Part shown: positions 1-11,549 of the stretch, one piece after another
Numbering within the stretch: the first letter of the stretch is position 1
Layout of the letters: each line of letters starts with the position of its first letter
DNA from: Baffinella frigidus
Taxonomy: Eukaryota; Cryptophyceae; Cryptomonadales; Baffinellaceae
Length of the DNA stretch: 12,409 bases
Assembly (NCBI GenBank): GCA_026770585.1
Contig: MU646933.1
Span: 184,274 to 196,682 of the forward strand
Direction: 5' to 3'
The notes under the pieces: model-generated
The model's database searches: none
What the model was told of the DNA's origin: nothing
Seen by the model: only the letters and a program-made list of their open reading frames with translations
Program-made: the position numbers and the translations under genes

Positions 1-360
1 TCGCTCTCCAGTGCAGAGGCTCGTGAAGAGGGGATACAGGGTGGCTCTCTTGGGGTCTTTGAGGAGTCCCCAACCGGGAACACGCTCGCACACACACCGA
101 GCCCAAGTCAGCCTCCTTTGAGGCTCATGGTATCCCATGGTTGAAGTATAAAAGCTCCAGCCACGGATACCCCACAAGGTGAGAGGGATTCCAAGAGGGA
201 ACACGATTCCAATTTGTGGGAGGGGTTGTGTGGGGGTGGGGTAAGATGAGCCAGACACCAAAGATGAGAGGAGGGAAATGTGGTAGCAACAACATCAGTA
301 CCCAACCGCGTTAGCACTGTCAAGCACCGACCCATTATAGTGCCCACCCGCATTAGCGTT
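1..360. other. No supported gene
   Basis: The sequence is mixed and I recognise no coding motif. The minus-strand open frame at 108-353 lacks any family pattern and is probably chance. From about 290, short GTTAGCACT/CACCCGCATTAGCG repeats begin. Confidence 0.5.
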
Positions 361-800
361 CACGCGTGACGTTAGGGGGTTAGGGGTTAGGGGTCAGGGG
401 TTAGGGGGTAGGGGTTAGGGGTTAGGGGCAAGTCACACATCTAACGCGGGCTGGCACCGGCCCGCGTTTAGCACCGCAGCAACACTCACCCACATTAGCA
501 TTCACGCGCAACAGCACTCAGGCGCGTCAACCACCACCCCCGTTAGCACCCACATACGTCACACACGTCAGCACCCACGCGCGTCAACATCCACGCGTGT
601 CCTTCCCCGCCCAGCGGTCCTCCTGGGGAAATGTGACGGGTTAGTCAGGGAAGATCGTGTGGGCTCGCCATCCCGCACAGATCGGTCCCACCGCGTCAGC
701 CCGCACGCGTCACCTTCATTGGTCAGTCCCAACGCGTCAGCCCAACGCGTCAGCCCCCCTGCATCAGTCCCAACGCAGCACGTGTTTCACATCAAATTAT
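290..800. repeat. Degenerate CACGCGTTAGCACCCA / CACGCGTCAGCCC minisatellite
   Basis: Short units built on ACGCGTCAGC or GCGTTAGCACCC recur many times at 300-360, 440-600 and 680-785 with irregular spacing. The array is interrupted by a G-rich telomere-like tract and by unrecognised sequence at 601-680. Confidence 0.6.
371..429. repeat. G-rich telomere-like tract (GGGGTTA)
   Basis: Seven or eight imperfect GTTAGGGG units, G-rich on the plus strand. It is opposite in orientation to most later tracts. Confidence 0.75.
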
Positions 801-806
801 TTGCAG

Positions 807-1111
807 CACCAGATCCGGTAGCCCCGCCGCCTGCGCGCCGCCCCGCTGAGCCGCGCATCTGCCTCGCTGTGTATCGCAGTGGGTCCGAAATACGGGGATC
901 TCCGACCACATTTCCCCAGAATGTGTTCGGAGATCCCAATACGCCTCCTTCGCTGAAGAGCGACGGGCAAGTACTGGCAAACGGGGGGTGGCAAGGAGCG
1001 GGCGCCAACAACGGATTCGCAAGGATGGTGCTGCCGGTGGTACGCGCGATCGCGTCTCGGTGGTACGGCTTTTACTACTATGTGCCTTCTTTTCGAGAGA
1101 CGATGGACAAG
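807..1111 (+). CDS. Exon Z: candidate N-terminal exon
   Basis: The reading frame is open from about 659 to 1297. A usable acceptor (ATTTGCAG) lies at 806 and a donor (GACAAG, then GTGCGT) follows 1111. The protein has a Pro/Ala/Arg-rich start, a Gly/Asn-rich middle, then a hydrophobic aromatic stretch (MVLPVVRAIASRWYGFYYYV), and ends SFRETMDK. The exon begins two bases into a codon and ends in phase 0, which suits exon Y. I do not recognise a domain. Related plant and algal GST_N proteins carry an organelle-targeting leader here, so a leader plus linker is possible, but that is inference. An in-frame ATG at 1025 could be the start if no upstream exon exists. Overlapping open frames on the minus strand look like shadows. 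The 5' border is the least certain part of the model. Confidence 0.42.
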
Positions 1112-4100
1112 GTGCGTCCCAACTCTGAATCGAGGAGACTCTTGGTGCTGTGTTCCCTTGTGGGTGGCGGATTGGCGCGATGCACGCGGCCTGAAGTGTC
1201 AAACACGCCCTCGAATGCTTCGGACGCATGCGTGAGTGAACCCCAGACGCTTCTTCCCCCGGAATCGTGTGGGAGCGGGGTTGCGGCTGAAGGGTAGATG
1301 GAGTCTCGCGCCATGGTCGCGAAACCGCGCGGTGTGCATCGTGGAGTGTCAGCATTCGGGGGGATGTAGTGCAAGATCATCGTTTCACCCTCACATCAAC
1401 CCCTTGCGTCGCAATGCCCCGTGTGCCCGCCCTGATGATCCTTCGCAGCGCAATCCACAACGAGCATTTCCCTGCCGCAACGCGGATCACCACTCCCTAG
1501 ACCTTCCTCATCTCCGAGGTGATGTGCTCTCCCTTGCGCGCATGTCAGGTGTCGTCGCGGCTGGCGTCAGTGGTGCGACTGCACCTTGGGAGCCGCTGCC
1601 ACCCGGTGCGTCCCACCCTAGGCCTGTCTCAGCAGGGTTGACGGACTATCCCCAAGTTCTAGCTCTGCCTCACTCGGGTTGACCGACTATTCGCAAGTTG
1701 ACGTGCTGGGTGGGCGGTGCAAATCCGTCAACTGTGGAGTGTGAAAGAGCCCGGGCGCACCAAATCGGTGAGCCCAAATAGACTGCGACTGAACTGTGCG
1801 GCTGCACCTCGCGGGTTTCGGAAATGCTGTGGGGTGTTCCAGTCCCAAACCCTAAACCCTGAACCCTGAACTCTGGACCCTGAGCCCTACACCCTGCAAC
1901 CTACGCTCTTAACCCCAGTAGCTCTTGCAGTAACCACACAGCGGGCCGCGAAGGGATTCTTGGTTGGATACCAACCAAGAATCTGTTAGGATATCCGTAG
2001 GACCAGCCCGTGTCCCTACGTATTGCCTACCGTAGGGTCCTGTGGATTCTCCACTCGTGGGTTATTCACGAAATCCCTTCGTAGCCCGCTGTGTTGAAAC
2101 AGGGAGTACTGAAGAAAGCGGTTTCACCAATTTGGTGAGAGCGGGCTCTTTTTCGCTCCAAAGTTGACAGATTGGTACCACGAACCCAGCATGTTAACTT
2201 AAGCACAGTCGGCCAACCCGACTGAGACAGAGCTAGAAAGTACTAAAAAAAGCACGGCATGGGACGAAGATGACGTCTTACCAAACTGGTGAGACCAAAT
2301 TAATAGTGGGAGGTCATAACTATAGATTTGTAAAGTCGCTTTCGTGGTACAAATTATAAAAATCAGCTCATTTAAAACTCGAAACTGCTCCAATTCCTTT
2401 CTAAAAAGCCAATAGTTTTAAAATTTGTACCAGGAACGAGCGACTTTACAAATCTATAGTTATGAGCTCCGATTATGAAAATCGACTGAGACAGAGCTAG
2501 ACGTCTTATATCGTCTGGGAAACGCTGTGGTTTGATGCAGTATCATGATAGGGGGAGTACTGAAGAAAGCACGGCAGGGGACGGGCGTACAGGTCCCACA
2601 CGTCAACGATTCACATCCTCTGGGAAACGCTGTGGTTTGTTCCCGTCCTTTCAGAAAGCAGTGGCTTCTTTTTTCTGTAACATGATAAAGAGAGTACTGA
2701 AAAAAGCGCGGCAGGGGACGGGGTTGGCGTACAGGCCCCACCCGTGGCGACGATTCACGTCCTTACAGAAAGGCTGTGGTTTCATCCTGTATCGTGCTAG
2801 AAGGAGTACTGAACACATGCGCGGCAGGGGACGGAGTTGGCGTACAGGGCCCACACATCGCGACGATTCACATCCTTTGGGGAATGCTGTTCCCCCCCCC
2901 TGTAACATGATGAAGGGAGTACTGAAAAAGGGCAAGACAGGGGTTGGCGTACAGGCCCAACACATCAACGATTTACATTTTCTGGGAAACGCTGTGGTTG
3001 GTTTGTTCCAGTATCCTGTCAGAGAGAGTACTGAAAAAGGTACGGCAGGGGACGGGGTTGGCGTACAGGCCCCAGCGCGTGCTGCACCTCTACGAGTATG
3101 AAGCTTCAGGCGCGTGCCGCGAGGTTACTACCCTAAACCCTGCACCCTACAACCTACACCCTGAACCCTACACCCTACATCCTACACCCTACACCCTACA
3201 ACCTACACCCTAAACCCTACACCCTACATCCTACACCCTTCACCCTACAACCTACACCCTAAACCCTGCACCCTATATCCTACACCCTACAACCTACACC
3301 CTAAACCCTACACCCTACACCCTACACCCTGCACCCTACACCCTACAACCTACACCCTAAACCCTACACCCTACAACCTACACCCCACACCCTACATCCC
3401 ACACCCTACACCCTAAACCCTATACCCTACACCCTACATTCTACACCCTACACCCTACACCCTACACCCTACACCCTACACCCTACACCCTACACCATCA
3501 CATGCCATGCCCGCCTATCACATTACAAGCACCCCGGGAGGACGTTTCACGCCCCTATGAATACATTCCACGCCACCTTTCTATCAGTAACATTCCAGGC
3601 ACCCTATGCATACATTCCAGGCTCCCTATGAATACATCCCACGCACCCAACCAGGTGCGGGCCACGCCCCCCTATCACATTCCACGCACCATATGAATAC
3701 ATTCCACGCCACTTTACCATAACATCACACGCTCCCACCGGTCTCGAGTTGAGTCTCGGGCAAAATTCGTCAACTTAAGGACCGAACGCTAGGATTCCTA
3801 TCGTTTTTGTGGGCAAGTGATATTAAGTCGACAAATTTGTCATAGACTCAACTCGAGACCGGGGCGCGGGAGAGTTTTCACAACATTACCCGAACCTGAA
3901 CAGGTGCGGGAGACGTTGAGCATGCTGGATCTGGACTACGTGTGTCTCCCCTGCCCCCTCGAAGACCCTCTCGCTGAGACCCTCGCACGCGAGGGCCGCT
4001 GGCGCTTGGTGCCCCCCCCCCCCTACCCTAGCTCGGTCCCAGTCTATTTGGTCTCACCACTTTGGTGCCGCTGGCGCTTGCCCCCCCCCCCTCACCTTTA

Positions 4101-4531
4101 CCAACACTGCTAGCGGGGAGATTTTGCTTAAGTCAACCCCCGTACAAACTGTCAACTTCAGGATCTGAACATGATTTTGGATTGTCCAGGATAGTTTTTT
4201 TCTTTCCAGCTCAAGGTGAGCAATCCACTCAAACGTTGACCGTTCGCATGGGGGTTGGCTTTGGCAAAATCGTTGACTCAGTGTGCTTGCCGTGCCCCCT
4301 CGAAGACCCTCTCGCTGAGACCCTCGCACGCGAGGGTCGCTGGCGCTTGGTACCCCCCCCCCCCCCCCCCCAACCCGATTTGAACCATAGATACATAGAT
4401 ACATAGAAACATAGATGCATAGATAGATGCATAGATACATATATAGATACATACATAGATACATACATGGATAGACCCCCCCGCTGCATTCCGACAGGTA
4501 GATAGATAGATAGACAAACAGACAGACTTTC

Positions 4532-4562
<31 letters not shown>

Positions 4563-5059
4563 TAGATAAATTCTCATCCCACCTTCGGCAGGACGCACGC
4601 GAAAAAGGAGGAAATGGGCTTCTACCAATGCTGCTCGACCCCGACACCCTCGCGCTCGTCTCCGGACCCGACATTGTGCCCTACCTCTGGGAGAACTACG
4701 GGCCGCTATGCGGAGAACTCGACGTCACCGTCGTCCAGGTGTCAATTATATCACGGCCGTGGGTTTAGGGTTTGGGGGTTCTGCAACCTCACCCTGTGCC
4801 TTGGGTTTAGGGTTTACGGGTTAGGGTTAGGTTGCCTTGGGTTGAGGGGTCAGGGGTAGACACGTGAGCGGCGCCGACATCGTGCCCTACCTCTGGGAGA
4901 ACTACGGGCCGCTGTGCGGGGAACTCGACGTCACCGTCGTCCAGGTGCGAACAACACCTCGGGTTTAGGGTTTAGGGTTTAGGGTTTAGGGTTTAGGGTT
5001 TAGGGTTCTGAAAACTTTGTAAACTATATTTATTATGTATGATCTATCTATCTACCTGC

Positions 5060-5094
<35 letters not shown>

Positions 5095-5328
5095 CCTACC
5101 TACCTATCTATCCATCCATCTAGATAGATAGATAGATAGATAGATGCATAGACACGTGAGCGGCGCGAACATCGTGCCCTACCTCTGGGAGAACTACGGT
5201 CCGCTCTGCGGGGAGCTTCACGTCACGGTCGTCCAGGTACACTCAAGAAAAGGGGGTTAGGGGTTAGGGGTTTACTTTCTGTTTTGAAAACTATGTACAT
5301 AATGTATGATCCATCTATCTATCCATCC

Positions 5329-5361
<33 letters not shown>

Positions 5362-8300
5362 CTAAATGAGTCAGCGCTTCGCGGTAAAACGCAGCTCCTC
5401 GTCCTTGCTACGTCCGGACTTGCACCTCAGTCCGACCCCCCCGGTACAAAATTAACGCCAGAAAGGTGAGTAAAACGCTTGTAAAACATGAGTAGAACAC
5501 TTGTAAAACACTCCCATAAAAAATGTAAAGCATGAGTAAAACACTTGTAAAAAGCTTCGGGGTCTGGCAGGCGACGGGACTCCCGTTGGTGCTGTCCTTG
5601 CCCTAAACCCTCACCCCAAACCCTAAGCCCTAAGTCCCCAAAACCGAATCGTCGATACGGTTCTCTGGCGCGGGCAGGCCGATTCTACCCGGCAGTTCAG
5701 AATTCATGATTTACACCCCTACAATCCTAACCCAACCCGAAACCCTAAACCAGGCGACGGGACTGGTGGTGGTCAGATAGATAGATCCACCATCTTTTAA
5801 AAACTTCGGGGTGTGGTCGGGGTGTGGCAGGCGACGGGACTCCCGGTGGTGGTGTCCGATAGCAAGTAGGCAGTTTCGAGTGGCCCGCGCATCGGATAAC
5901 ACCTCGTGTTGTATCAAACCTCTAAACCCTGAACCCTACGCCCTAAATCCTAAGCCCTAACCCCTAAAACAGGCCACGGGACTGGCGGTGCCCGGCAGCA
6001 AGCCTAAACTCTGAACTCTGACCGTCATGACGCTTCGTGTTGCGTGTTGCGTGTTTCGGGGGTTGTGTTTCGGATGTCGGGTGTAGAGTTTGCTGACGGG
6101 TGTGCTGACCGTCATGGCAGGCGACGGGACTGGTGGTGCCCGGCAGCAAGGAGGCTGCAGCGCGCGTCCCGCGCATCCTGTCAGCGTCCCAGCCCCGAGA
6201 CAGAGATACTTCTTTATTGTCGACTAACTGGCCCGGATCCACAGCCCAGCCTCCCCGCGCATTCTGTAAGCGTCCCAGCCCTGCCTCCTAGCTCTGTCTC
6301 ATTCTATTTGCGCTCACCAACCACACAGTGGACTTCGAAGGGATGTGTGAATAACCCTCAAGCGATAAGACCTACGACCCTACGGTAGGCAACCCGTAGA
6401 GGCATAGGGGGGCTCCCACGCATCCTGTGCGCGTTCCAACCCTGCCTCCTAGCTCTGTCTCAGTGTATTTACGCTCACCAATTTTGGGCCCCGGGATTTT
6501 TTTCGCTCCAAAGTTGACGGATTCGTACCGCAGAATCAGCATGTCAACTTGCGTACAGTACCGGAAGCAAGGCGGCAGCATGCTGGGTACACCATTTCAC
6601 AAAATAGACCTATTTTGGAAAATAGAACCATTTCGTGAAACGTTTCCCCAATCAGAACCATTTCGTGAAAATTTTCCTCTGGAAATCAGGTATGCGGAGG
6701 TCTCGTTGCAGAGCTTGCCGGACTACCGTAGGGTCCTATGGATGATTCACTTGTGGTTCATTCACGAAATCCCTACGCAGCCCGCTGTTTGGTATTGCCC
6801 CTAATTAATTAGGCTCGAATTGATTAGGCTCCAATTGTGTGGACCTGATGTTCATCCTCTGGAAATCAGGTACGCGGAGGTCTCGCTGCAGGGCTGTCCT
6901 TCAGACGGACTACCGTGGGATCCTATGGATGATTCACGTATGGGTTCTTCACGAAATCCCTTCGTAGCCCGCTGTGTGGACTATGGACTAATAAATGGTG
7001 TCTATCCTCTGGAAATTAGGTACGCGGAGGTCTCGCTGCAGGGCTCGCCGGTCCCTCCTCTCCAAACGGAGGTGTCCTGCCCTCCCAGCCCTCCTGAAAT
7101 TCGCTCAGAAAGAAACCATTATTGCTACCAAAACGGCCGCCATGTCGCTCTAACCACACGAGAATGCTCGAGGGGCCTATTTAAAACCGGTGTGCTTTTA
7201 AAAGTGGGCATTTGTGTGGTAACTTTCGTTGATTGGTCACGTAACTCTGCGAAATTAGCACAGTCACGAGGTTGGAATACCCTATCCTGGTACAAATGTT
7301 TACAACCCCACATGTAAATAGGTTCCTCCAGCATTCTCGAGTGGAAAGCCGCTTGTTGTATCCGACGATTTGCTGTAAAGCAACTTGATTGGATCCGGAT
7401 ACCTATACTCGCACATGAAGTCTTGATTGATGGGCACGTGGGTTGTATGCTGGTATTGCAGTTTTCGGCTTCGCTCGGATTTTTCCTGGGTCCGTGGGTA
7501 GGGTTAAGGGTTTAGGGATTAACGCAGCACCTGGAAGCAGGTGCAAAATTTCTCGCGCGACCCTTCCTTCGAAGAGACGTTCGCCTACGGGGTCACGTGC
7601 CACCGCGCGCTCTCTACAATACTTGTACGCTCTATACAACACGTGTACAACCCTGTACAATACTTGTACTCTCTCTACAATACTTGTAGTACTAAAAAAG
7701 CGCCCGGATACAGGTGCAGATTTTTTCGCGCGACCCTTCCTTCGAAGAGACGTTCGCGTACGGGGTCACGTGCCACCACCGAATTTCACATACAAGTCAA
7801 TTTTTAATTTTGTACCTGTTTTTCCGGAATCAGGTAAACGCCCGGACGTGGAAAGGACGAGGAGCTGCGTCTCACCGGGTCACGCACACTCAGTTAGTAC
7901 CACGAGACGAAACGTCGCGTTCTGAAGTTCCCACGTGTGCCCTGGTCAGGTGCAAAAGTTTTCGCGCGACCCTTCGTTTGAAGAGACGTTCGCCTACGGG
8001 GTCACGTGCCATCACCAGACCATTGTGGTGAGACCACTCCTACTCTTCTTCTCTTCTTTATTACCCTCAGAGCCTGTTGAAAAGTGATCAACTCAACTAG
8101 ACCACCCGTGACAGTTGACTAGTTTGAGGATTTCCTGGTACAAAGCCTGCCCGGATTTAGCTATCGTCGTGGTACAAAACCTGCTCGGTTTCAGCAGCAG
8201 TCGTGAACTCTCGACTGTCTTGTTTCACGCGAATCGTGCAGTTAAATGTCATAGCGAAATCGCAAGTGGAATGTCAAAGTGAAATGTCACAGCAAAATTT

Positions 8301-11300
8301 GAAATGTCATAGCAAAATTTCGAGGACTCCTCCTATGCGTCCACCAATACCAACCACACAGCGGACTTTGAAGGGATTTTGGATAGCCCTTGAGCGATGA
8401 GACCTACGATTCTACGGTAGGCAACCCGTAGGGACATAGGGGGGTTCCTACGGATAAGGTAACGGAAAGTCTGCCCGATTTGGGCCGAAAATCCCTTCGT
8501 AGCCCGGTGTGTGGGCCGTGTGACAGAAACTACGTTGATTTCAGGGAGCATGTATACGATTTCACTAGTACCATTACCGTGTGGTAGAAATGCCCAATAG
8601 CAACGCGGTATGATCGAAAACGCTCCGATGCCAAGGAGGGTCTCTACGCTAAACCCTAAACCCTAAACCCTAAACCCTAAACCCTAAACCCTAAACCCTA
8701 AACCCTAAACCGTAAACCGTAAACCCTGAACCCTAAACCCTGAACCCTGAACCCCAAACCCTGAACCCCAAACCCTGAACCCTAAACCCTACACCCTGGT
8801 TCCGCAGGTCTGCATCCGAGACAAAGGCTGCCCGTCCAGAAGGTCAGACCTCTTCCGTTTTTGCACGTGTGGTAAAGAAGGGTCCCGGAACCCTTCCTCA
8901 TGCAGCCGAGCGTCTCAGGCGACGCTTGCGCCTCATCTTTTGACCATTCTTCCTCTTCAGTGATACCAAGCCTGATAATGCGTGCCCCAGTTGTTTTTAC
9001 CCTGGTTAAGAGTATGCTCAAGCCTGATAATGAGATAAGGACAAAAATGAGTTGAAATTAGTTCGCTGGGATGGCAGTGGCGAACCGGGCGACGCGATTC
9101 TTCCTCTTCAGTATTTTTACGCCTGATAATGAGTTGCCCTGAAATCGAACGGGGGTTTCCCCTGAAATCGAATGAGGGGTTTCTGAAACCGAACGAGGGT
9201 TTCCCTTTTTTTTTTGTTATTGCTGAAATCGAACGGGGGGTTCCCTGAAACGATTTTTTTGTTGTTGCTGAAGTCGAACGGGGGTTTCGGTTGGCAGTGG
9301 TGAGCCGGGCCGGCCAGTATTCTCAAGCACGACAATCATTTTTCTCAAGCCTGATAAAGGACTTTTCTCAAGCATGATAATGAGTTAATTGAATCGGGTG
9401 GTTCATCCCCGGCAGTGGCGAACCGGGCGACGCGATCGTGGGGATTTTCGACCCTGATTATGAGTATTCTCAAGCCTGATAATGCGATAAGAACCAAAAT
9501 GAGTTCAAATGGATCTTAAAATGGGTTTATTGACGTTTTCGATGGGATGGCAGTGGCGAACCGGGCGACGCGATCGTGGGGCGGGTGAGCGTGCCGCTGA
9601 GCGAGGTATTTTCCCTTCTGTCTATCAGAACTTCTTCCTCTTCCTCTTCGTCTTCTTCTTCTTCTGCCTATTAGACCTAATTTTAGAATGGACGGACGGA
9701 CCTGCCTCTTTCGTGGAACAAGTTTTCGCGGAACAAGTTTCAGACTTTCGCGGGAAAAAAATCAAACAGAAGAGGTTGCCCAGTGTTTCACCGGTACCTT
9801 GTTTAAAACTCTTTACCAGAACGACGTTCTGAATCAGCTTTGCACCAGAAAGACGTTCCAAATTAGCTAATTTAGAAATTCAGTGGTAGCTAATCTAGAA
9901 CGTCTCTGGTAGCTAACTTAGAACGTCTTTCTGGTACAAAGTTTAAAACATGGTACTGGTAAACCACTTGTAATTTTCTGATGTTCGTACGCAGATCCTG
10001 GAAGCGAGCACCCCGGGAGAGGAGAGGGTTCATAACCCCGACGGCTCGTACAAATTTAAAATCGAACTGGTTTACAAGTGTTTTACCAGTACCTTAATTA
10101 AAACTCTGTACCAGAAAGACGTTGTAAAGGAGCACGACGTTGTAAATTAGCTCCCCCGCAGATCCTGGAAGCGAGTTCCCCGGGAGAGGAGAGGGCTCAG
10201 AACCCAGACGGCTCCTTCGACTCTCCTCCGGTACCAATATCTCCGCAAAAGTTGACGAATTAGTACCGCAAAGCCGGGGAATCAACTTGTGGGCTCATCA
10301 AAATGAGGAGCCCGGATTGAGTGAGTCAGAGGCGAGCAAGAGGGAGAAGAGAGGGCTCATAACCCCGGGAGGGTGAGGAGAGGGCTCAGAACCCCGACGG
10401 CTCCTTCGACTCTCCTCCGGTGCCAGCCCTTTCTCTGGCATGCGTTATTCTTCTCTTCTTCTTCTTCTTCTTCTTCTTCTTCTTCTTCTTCTTCTTCTTC
10501 TTCTTCGTTATTACTCTCGAGCCGGCTTGTTTGACTCCCCTCCGGTACCACAGCCCTTTCCCTGACTCGGGAGTTTCCCCGATCTCGCTGCCTGCCACAT
10601 GAAGCTGTGCCATTCCTCGATTTAAACCCCAGGTTTTGAATTATGTAGTAATTTTTACATGTTTGGTCACGTGGCTACACGCGTTCTGTGTAGCCACGTG
10701 ACCAACTCCCTTTCTTTCACATGCGTTCTTCTTCTTCTTCTTCTTCTTCTTCTTCTTCTTCTTCTTCTTCTTCTTCTTCTTCGTTATTACTCTCGAGCCG
10801 ACTCGTTTGACTCCTCTCCGGCAGCACAGCCCTTTCCCCAGCTCTGCCCGAGTCCGAAAATGGCTCCAATTCCACTAGTTTATTCCTTTCTCTGTCTCGG
10901 AGTTTCCCCGAGCTCGCTGTCTGCATCAGCCACTTTACAATAACGGCTTCCCGATCTCTCGGCAGCTCACCCGCCCCTAGTGGCTTGCACACGGCCGGAT
11001 TCCACTCTGTAACACCCTGAATTTCACGTTTGTAAGTATGGGTATCTAATTCATTCTTTTCAATCTCTCGGCAGCACACGCCTCGGGGGTCATCATCAAG
11101 CGTTTTCGACAAGTAGCACCCTTTCTCTGACGACTCCCCCCTCGCAAAACAGTTGACGAATCCTCGTTTCTCCTGGTACTTAAGCGCGCGGTCGTGTCCA
11201 CGCCCCGTTACAAAACCTGCCCGGATTAGTCAACAATAACGGTTTCCAACAATAACGGATTTCTCGGCAGCACACGCCCCGGGGCTCATCGTCAAGCGTG

Positions 11301-11375
11301 CTGGATAAGTGGTACCCTCTTTCCGACGACTTGGCGCCGCGCCGCTCCGGCCTCTTGTCCGGTACGCACCCTCTA

Positions 11376-11458
<83 letters not shown>

Positions 11459-11470
11459 CCATCTCTCTTT

Positions 11471-11510
<40 letters not shown>

Positions 11511-11517
11511 GCTCTCT

Positions 11518-11549
<32 letters not shown>

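Larger units (their letters stand above)
5602..5970. repeat. Telomere-like tracts between exon D copies
   Basis: CCCTAAACCC-type sequence at about 5602-5640, 5722-5750 and 5920-5970, one beside each D copy. Confidence 0.7.
8962..9500. repeat. Dispersed CAAGCCTGATAATGAGT and GAAATCGAACGGGGGTTTCC repeats
   Basis: CAAGC(C/A)TGATAATGxG occurs at about 8968, 9020, 9120, 9371 and 9474, with weaker forms at 9325 and 9348. The block 9131-9290 is built from CTGAAATCGAACGGGGGTTTCC units. They alternate with exon H copies. Confidence 0.75.

Noticed and set aside
108-353. Minus-strand open frame of 81 codons
   Set aside because: No family motif, and its end overlaps a minisatellite. Likely chance.
792-1355. 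Long minus-strand open frame opposite exon Z
   Set aside because: No recognisable protein pattern, and the plus-strand frame has a donor in phase with exon Y. A GC-rich shadow is likely.
2513-3085. CRISPR array
   Set aside because: Units are long and variable with no short constant repeat plus spacer pattern, and the window is eukaryotic.
2532-3101. Plus-strand open frame of 189 codons
   Set aside because: It is a translation of the five-unit tandem repeat. The frame changes relative to the unit from copy to copy.
3130-3495. Chromosome end
   Set aside because: The units are strongly degenerate and unique sequence continues on both sides, so it is an interstitial array.
4054-4674. Minus-strand frame with SLSLSL and YLSIYLSI runs
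   Set aside because: Translation of the GA and GATA microsatellites opposite exons A2 and B.
5395-5465. Exon C as the sole link between B and E
   Set aside because: It fits in phase, but exon D gives the better C2 match and exists in five copies. C is kept only as a low-confidence alternative.
10357-11112. Glu/Lys/Leu-rich frames on both strands
   Set aside because: They are (TTC)n and (GAA)n translations, with no non-repeat domain.
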